This document shows positions 8,601 to 9,190 of a stretch of 9,190 bases of DNA, in pieces. The stretch comes from Candidatus Iainarchaeum sp. GTDB taxonomy: Archaea; Iainarchaeota; Iainarchaeia; Iainarchaeales; JAFGBZ01. The position numbers and the translations under genes are program-made. The notes under the pieces were generated by a model. The model saw only the letters and a list, made by a program, of their open reading frames with translations, did not search any database and was not told the origin of the DNA. The stretch lies in contig JACRDJ010000156.1 of assembly GCA_016218635.1 (NCBI GenBank), positions 1 through 9,190 on the forward strand. Reading direction: 5' to 3'. Positions within the stretch are counted from its first letter, which is position 1. The number at the start of each line of letters is the position of its first letter.

Positions 8601-9190
8601 CATCGCTGCTGCTGAGTGAACAACTTGGACAGGGACCTACGGGTACATATGGATAACTGTAACTGTATGCAGTAAAACTTCGACCGTCAGAAAAAGTTCC
8701 ACTGGCCCACGTTTTCACCGTGTAGGTTCCACTGGCCGGCCAACCACTAGCAGGGGGGTCAAAGAAAAGGTAATGATAATTATAATAGCCCGGGTCCAGT
8801 GTGTGATTGACACTGTTTCCGGAGGTCAGGAGATTGTTAGCAGGGTCCCGTAACTCGTAGTAAAATGTGTAATTGGCTGAATAGGTATTACTGCTGTTAT
8901 AAAATTCGTGGCTTTGACTGCTGATGCTCTCACTGCAGGCATACGAGCTTTTGTCGGGCGTTCCGTTGGATCCTACAATGCTTCCGGCCGTGCAGTTGAT
9001 GTTAGGGCGGGTGATTACTGTATTGGATGCAATATTGCCGTTACAGTAGCCAAGCACGAAATTCCGGGCCGTGTAACTCCCCGTTCCCGGCCAGCCACCC
9101 TGGGGAGGAGGATTGAATGTGCTGGACCAGGTCGTATAATAACCAGGGTCCAGTGTGCTGTAGGTCTGTGTATTTGAACCGGCATAATAA
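5656..9190 (-). CDS. Giant extracellular repeat protein with C-terminal PD-(D/E)XK-like nuclease domain (toxin-like), 5' partial
   Basis: The frame is open to the right edge and ends at TAA (5658-5656), giving 1177 visible codons. Numbering here starts at the first full codon (9189). Residues 11-424 are four beta-sandwich repeats sharing a T-L-D/E-P-G-Y ... P-P-x-x-G-W-P ... G-T-Y-T-x-K-T-W pattern. Residues 424-508 and 609-684 are PEGA-like domains flanking an Ig-like domain (509-605). A DSDGDG calcium motif lies at 685-708. Residues 744-924 are helical and partly hydrophobic, with a GxxxGxxxGxxxG zipper at 758-770. The tail (974-1177) carries E1063-x-D1065 and E1079-x-K1081, the metal-site pattern of PD-(D/E)XK nucleases. 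Twenty-one of about twenty-three visible Cys precede the helical region and none lies in the tail, which suits a disulfide-rich exterior stalk. The signal peptide must lie outside the window. GTG at 9057 is a possible internal start, but the repeats continue upstream of it in the same frame. The domain order resembles bacterial polymorphic toxins. The coding region is clear; the toxin role is inferred. Confidence 0.85.
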   Translation of the reverse strand, partial: YYAGSNTQTYSTLDPGYYTTWSSTFNPPPQGGWPGTGSYTARNFVLGYCNGNIASNTVITRPNINCTAGSIVGSNGTPDKSSYACSESISSQSHEFYNSSNTYSANYTFYYELRDPANNLLTSGNSVNHTLDPGYYNYHYLFFDPPASGWPASGTYTVKTWASGTFSDGRSFTAYSYSYPYVPVGPCPSCSLSSSDGSPQQSSYQTDETIVTRNHRFVNSGNQLFNYTFRSELRDPNNTLVRSGSNSGETLEPGYQIDWTVTSNPPGYRWPSIGTYTAKTWVTGTCTDGTSKTLYSYAYPVVVNTCKLVSNTAYVSQDNSCTNSITTVHKFDNKGNYSVPHSANFYLYDPNNNLVDQTSNSYTAPVDQTMIWTVTWRPPASGWKAGTYRSQANLNGTCSNGGITSPSNTASPVMPASCSPASCNGTVSVNVSNNSGNPIPNAKVYLDNTYYSSTDFSGGKTVSTTDASCGNSHRIDVRCADNTYCSSQSTTINYNNDDDPLSFVCGMCVSSASKLNPVLSANTTYAKNDPISLQITIQDTGGNPVSGASISTYDPFTNMTSSVTASGSTYTYHTTASKTGTYTFTVTITKSGYESATATKTVTVAQTANNVQVTVTDSKSRPVITGKVYLDGTYRGDTDLYGKKSMLAATGSHQVELYCPNYDYCSGQSVNVNGSTSLRFSCPCDDSDGDGFDNQGEELAGSNPGDPASTPFTPLSNYNVTDLLQDAKNAPAALVLKNVKLQGKDTVVAEGIQSGTCGFTEGLVRGAVGGLVGTFRSILDLVVMLANGAWYILTHTDTIQKISTALTDFIHKMSTFSRNDLIAIWSNYWRDLLVEMDSDAKSRGGWYAFSCGLSTPQDWSDLRNTYAIGKTSGYAIELVAEFVFTVSLASDLKAGMKSGELAGKLASALTRAEKIWEEYRVALLGITAENRVTVAIFSAVGKLDEVLRITVTLQDGTTKIFRWTGETLLSIPGAKKIDNWGHEIVSEITASAIKAPGESLGLGSNDIKILSGATDEVIAYNEDYVVAFSDKGKNTVKTWARSNVELSADRTKISSKAGNPVGELDGLGLIDGKKPIVIEAKTGPYSNFKKEIDISDLKRKKLDPLESVFNEKPTLVISVPKGEAYTLVSGEKVIKPKLGDIESQLQGTVLEMPLTNEELQSMSDTLLKNYRNIGGGS
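5659..6264 (-). other. C-terminal PD-(D/E)XK-like nuclease domain
   Basis: Residues about 976-1177. VGELDGLGLIDGKKP is followed by IVIEAKTG, giving ExD-x13-ExK (Asp codon 5997-5995, Glu 5955-5953, Lys 5949-5947). A charged helix and then the strand PTLVISVPKG follow, consistent with the restriction-endonuclease-fold core. A candidate helix A glutamate lies in GHEIVSEI (residues 983 and 987). The domain has no Cys. DNA or RNA cleavage is expected if the fold is right. Confidence 0.65.
5666..5670 (-). promoter_or_regulatory. Ribosome-binding site GGAGG for the 253-aa gene
   Basis: GGAGG lies nine bases before the ATG and is encoded by the Gly codons at the end of the upstream gene (last residues NIGGGS). 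With the TAATG overlap this argues for coupled translation of the two proteins. Confidence 0.8.
6418..6960 (-). other. Helical, partly membrane-like pre-toxin-type region with glycine zipper
   Basis: Residues about 744-924. Glycines at 758, 762, 766 and 770 form GxxxGxxxGxxxG, followed by the hydrophobic stretch SILDLVVMLANGAWYIL. A second hydrophobic stretch (AIELVAEFVFTVSLAS) lies near residues 875-890. Similar GF-x-x-G-rich helical segments precede toxin domains in bacterial polymorphic toxins. A translocation role is inferred from position and composition, not from a family match. Confidence 0.5.
7066..7137 (-). other. Thrombospondin type 3-like calcium-binding motif (DSDGDG hinge)
   Basis: Residues 685-708 read DDSDGDGFDNQGEE and continue to GSNPGDP, matching the common DxDxDGxxDxxE ... 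G(S/T)(N/D)PxDP calcium motif of secreted proteins. It lies exactly between the Cys-rich stalk and the helical and nuclease parts. Confidence 0.8.
7138..7365 (-). other. PEGA-like domain 2 of the repeat protein
   Basis: Residues 609-684. VYLDGTYRGDTD followed by GSHQVELYC and YCSGQS parallels domain 1 and fits the PEGA pattern (xVYxDGxxxGxT ... GxHxVxL). An Ig-like domain (7665-7375) separates the two copies, which suggests internal duplication. Confidence 0.65.
7666..7920 (-). other. PEGA-like domain 1 of the repeat protein
   Basis: Residues 424-508 of the visible protein. It has a conserved core (NAKVYLDNTYYSSTD, then HRIDVRC...YCSSQS) matching a second copy at 7365-7138. PEGA domains are small extracellular beta-sandwiches. 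This copy has five Cys, more than usual. Confidence 0.6.
7921..9190 (-). repeat. Tandem beta-sandwich repeats of about 115-120 aa (at least four; first truncated by window edge)
   Basis: Unit A spans about 9190-8992 (partial), B 8991-8632, C 8631-8275 and D 8274-7921. The D/E-P-G landmark codons sit near 9150, 8796 and 8436, giving spacings of 354 and 360 bases. Unit D is more diverged and aligns through its WTVT and GTY motifs about 339 bases further on. Cys residues recur at repeat boundaries, and N-x-S/T sequons are frequent. The fold is probably CARDB/Ig-like, and the array would form a surface stalk. More copies may lie beyond the right edge. Confidence 0.85.
7922..7948 (-). repeat. Two 12-base direct repeats, 15 bases apart
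   Basis: CAGGAGGCCGGC (+ strand) occurs at 7922-7933 and 7937-7948. On the coding strand it encodes a duplicated P-A-S-C motif (PASCSPASC) at the junction between the last beta-sandwich repeat and PEGA-like domain 1. It looks like a five-codon tandem duplication that adds a Cys. Confidence 0.75.

Noticed and set aside
5656..9057. GTG at 9057 as the true start of the large protein
   Set aside because: The same frame stays open for 44 more codons to the window edge and encodes another copy of the beta-sandwich repeat (L-D-P-G-Y-Y, G-W-P, S-Y-T-A-R), so GTG here is an internal Val codon.
7921..9190. Regular spacing of about 360 bases considered as a CRISPR or DNA repeat array
   Set aside because: The units are diverged at DNA level, conserved as protein motifs and lie in one open frame. 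They are protein domain repeats.

Overview
The window is one densely coded stretch with every real gene on the minus strand. Read in transcription order (right to left) it holds the 3' part of a very large extracellular repeat protein (>1177 aa visible, start beyond the right edge), a 253-aa protein of unknown family, and the first 1622 codons of a giant subtilisin-like (S8) protease whose stop lies beyond the left edge. The first two genes overlap by one base (TAATG) and the third starts 28 bases after the second ends. All three are therefore probably co-transcribed. No RNA gene, insertion sequence, CRISPR array, attachment site, promoter or terminator was found.

The organism is most likely an archaeon, possibly of a DPANN or related uncultivated lineage, though a bacterium is not excluded. 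The hints are stacked CARDB/Ig-like beta-sandwich domains, many N-glycosylation sequons, an archaeal-looking S8 protease with an N-terminal membrane anchor, and a GGTGA ribosome-binding site. No marker gene is present, so this is a weak inference.

Layout: (1) 9190-7921, at least four Cys-bearing beta-sandwich repeats of about 115-120 aa; (2) 7920-7138, two PEGA-like domains flanking an Ig-like domain; (3) 7137-7066, a calcium-binding DxDxDG hinge; (4) about 6960-6418, a helical region with a glycine zipper; (5) about 6264-5659, a Cys-free C-terminal domain with an ExD...ExK signature of the PD-(D/E)XK nuclease superfamily; (6) 5656-4895, an AT-rich gene for a soluble helical protein; (7) 4866-1, membrane anchor, low-complexity linker, PKD/Ig-like domain, I9-like prodomain, S8 catalytic domain with an intact Asp-His-Ser triad, and a long extension of beta-sandwiches with an embedded GATase1-like domain.

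The most interesting reading is that the first gene is a polymorphic-toxin-like surface effector: a disulfide-rich stalk, a membrane-active pre-toxin region and a nuclease tip. The overlapping, compositionally distinct 253-aa gene would be its candidate immunity protein. The co-transcribed surface protease could release or process the tip, or act independently. The layout is seen directly. The nuclease assignment is a motif-based inference, and the immunity and processing roles are hypotheses.
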